Shown here: positions 14,418 through 14,940 of the stretch, one piece after another
Position numbering within the stretch: the first letter of the stretch is position 1
Layout of the letters: each line of letters begins with the position of its first letter
Source: Methylotenera_A sp046598525
GTDB taxonomy: Bacteria > Pseudomonadota > Gammaproteobacteria > Burkholderiales > Methylophilaceae
Direction of reading: 5' to 3'
Assembly: GCA_046598525.1 (NCBI GenBank)
Contig: JBKJIJ010000005.1
Coordinates: forward strand, 1-14,940
Length of the DNA stretch: 14,940 nt
Translations under genes and position numbers: made by a program
Notes under the pieces: generated by a model
What the model was told of the DNA's origin: nothing
The model's database searches: none
Seen by the model: the letters and a program-made list of their open reading frames with translations, nothing else

Positions 14418-14450
14418 TCAAAATGGATTCCCGCCTACCCGGGAATGACG
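14418..14450 (-). repeat. Right 33-bp dRS3-like palindromic repeat of the GIY-YIG cassette
   Basis: This is the inverted partner of the repeat at 14072-14104. It starts TCAAAATGGATTCCCG and ends GGGAATGACG. The core at 14427-14446 fits ATTCCC-N8-GGGAAT. Its two differences from the left copy both lie in the hairpin centre, which is the part that also varies in the mod-operon copy. Located 15 bases after the nuclease stop, it could also serve as a hairpin for transcript end formation, although the T-rich stretch (14460-14476) follows only after about ten bases. Confidence 0.88.
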
Positions 14451-14508
14451 AATTAAAGAATTTTTAAGTTTTTTTAGAAGGTAGCACTGCTCACGAATGA
14501 ATAAAAAC

Positions 14509-14537
14509 TTGATTTAACGTACGTAAAAACGTACCAT
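14509..14537 (+). promoter_or_regulatory. Promoter and operator of the toxin-antitoxin module
   Basis: A plausible sigma-70 promoter has TTGATT at 14509-14514 and TACCAT at 14532-14537 (spacer 17), each four of six matches. Within it lie two GTAC cores, CGTACG at 14518-14523 and CGTACC at 14530-14535, whose centres are 12 bases apart. GTACGT and ACGTAC at 14519-14524 and 14529-14534 also form an inverted repeat. For E. coli yefM-yoeB I recall paired operator palindromes with TGTACA cores at the same 12-base centre spacing. Autorepression by the antitoxin or the antitoxin-toxin complex is therefore likely. Confidence 0.55.
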
Positions 14538-14559
14538 ATTCAAAATATTGGAGTTTATC

Positions 14560-14802
14560 ATGCAAACCTTAACAGCCAGCACCGCCCGCACCACTTTATA
14601 TCGATTGATTGACGAAGCAGCTACTAGCCATCAGCCGCTTATTATTACCGGTAAGCGCAATAATGCTGTGCTGGTTTCTTTAGAAGATTGGTCGGCAATT
14701 CAAGAAACTCTGTTCTTACTTTCAGTGCCAGGTATGCGCGAATCGATTCGTGAGGGCATGAATACGCCTGTTGGTGAGCTTTCATCTGAATTAGATTGGT
14801 AA
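14560..14802 (+). CDS. yefM: Antitoxin of the YefM/Phd family
   Basis: An 80-residue antitoxin. The N-terminal DNA-binding and dimerisation part has the family pattern LTASTARTTLYRLIDEA, then QPLIITGKRNNAVLVSLEDWSAIQETLFLL (about 30-59). The C-terminal tail (VPGMRESIREG to SSELDW) is the part that wraps and neutralises the toxin. The ATG at 14560 is preferred over the upstream in-frame TTG at 14548, because GGAG at 14550-14553 is an excellent ribosome site six bases before it and the TTG lies before that site. A YoeB/Txe-type toxin starts seven bases after the stop. The promoter upstream contains paired GTAC operator cores. The module lies directly after the GIY-YIG cassette, in what looks like an accessory patch behind mutL. 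Confidence 0.92.
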   Translation: MQTLTASTARTTLYRLIDEAATSHQPLIITGKRNNAVLVSLEDWSAIQETLFLLSVPGMRESIREGMNTPVGELSSELDW

Positions 14803-14809
14803 TTTACGC

Positions 14810-14940
14810 GTGGCTAAGTGGCAATTGCTTTACACCAAAGCAGCGCAAAAAGACGCTAAAAATTTGAGTGCAGCAGGGTTAAAAGATAAAGCGCTTGGTT
14901 TGTTGAACATCATTGCCGAAAATCCTTTTCAAAATCCGCC
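14810..14940 (+). CDS. yoeB: Toxin of the YoeB/Txe (RelE-like) family, truncated by the window end
   Basis: The first 43 codons of a gene that continues beyond the window. The frame from GTG at 14810 reads MAKWQLLYTKAAQKDAKNL, then GLKDKALGLLNIIAENPFQNPP. This is the characteristic N-terminal half of Txe/YoeB ribosome-dependent mRNA interferases, in particular the YTK.A.KDA.K and LL..I.ENPFQNPP patterns. The catalytic C-terminal residues (Glu, Arg, His, Tyr in YoeB) are outside the window, so it cannot be judged active. GTG is the first start after the antitoxin stop, and the seven-base gap fits a coupled antitoxin-toxin operon. Confidence 0.85.
   Translation, partial: MAKWQLLYTKAAQKDAKNLSAAGLKDKALGLLNIIAENPFQNP

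Larger units (their letters stand above)
14072..14450. mobile_element. Putative cassette: GIY-YIG nuclease gene framed by inverted dRS3-like palindromes
   Basis: A 379-bp block whose two 33-bp ends are inverted copies of each other at 31 of 33 positions. Nearly everything between them is one gene: 291 of 313 bases. The gene is seven bases from the left repeat and fifteen from the right one. The same 33-bp unit occurs without a gene at 4664-4696 inside the mod operon. No target-site duplication and no classical transposase are visible. The arrangement is seen directly in the sequence; the idea that the block moves, or that the nuclease acts on the palindromes, is inference by analogy with REP sequences and RAYT transposases. 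Confidence 0.5.

Noticed and set aside
14072..14450. The palindromic units as a CRISPR array.
   Set aside because: The units are inverted rather than direct, only two are present, and the interval between them is a coding gene.
14418..14476. The right palindrome plus the T-rich stretch as a classical intrinsic terminator.
   Set aside because: The T-rich stretch does not follow the stem directly, and the palindrome is better explained as a member of the repeat family.

Overview
The window reads as chromosomal DNA of a Betaproteobacterium with a moderate-to-low GC content (roughly 43% by eye). A methylotroph-like relative such as Methylophilaceae is possible, but that is inference from gene content and protein style. 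Supporting signs are a MutL with the DMHA-type endonuclease motif known from Neisseria, dRS3-like ATTCCC-N8-GGGAAT palindromes, and the tsaE-amidase-mutL neighbourhood of Proteobacteria. Most of it is ordinary, densely packed housekeeping sequence; the last kilobase and the intergenic repeats are accessory.

Layout. 1-1253: the 3' end of a 4-alpha-glucanotransferase (malQ) followed after two bases by a ROK sugar kinase, a glycogen/maltodextrin unit. 1388-3143: an EAL-CBS-GGDEF cyclic-di-GMP protein split by a frameshift in a short T run at 2643-2646. 3181-6608, minus strand: queG followed by modA, modB and modC; queG/modA and modB/modC each overlap by 8 bases, while modA and modB are separated by 180 bases holding a palindromic repeat. 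6680-8546, plus strand: tsaE and an AmiC-type cell-wall amidase. 8580-10492: a nemR-type regulator and a yqhD-type aldehyde reductase, each preceded by a near-identical palindromic operator, forming an electrophile/bleach-response unit. 10509-12038, minus strand: a Suv3-like RNA helicase. 12079-12187: a 109-bp palindromic MITE-like element. 12222-14039: mutL. 14072-14450: a compact cassette in which a small GIY-YIG nuclease gene is framed by inverted 33-bp dRS3-like palindromes. 14509-14940: a YefM/YoeB-type toxin-antitoxin module with a recognisable operator; the toxin runs off the window edge.

The best candidate for something undescribed is the GIY-YIG gene framed by inverted palindromes, together with the gene-less copy of the same 33-bp unit inside the mod operon. 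This arrangement resembles REP sequences and their RAYT transposases but has a GIY-YIG nuclease in place of a tyrosine transposase. Second is the NemR-YqhD unit, in which the regulator keeps the cysteine and lysine that line up with the bleach-sensing pair of E. coli NemR, and two operators share 14 of 15 bases. No RNA genes or CRISPR arrays were seen. No gene-free stretch exceeds 300 bases.
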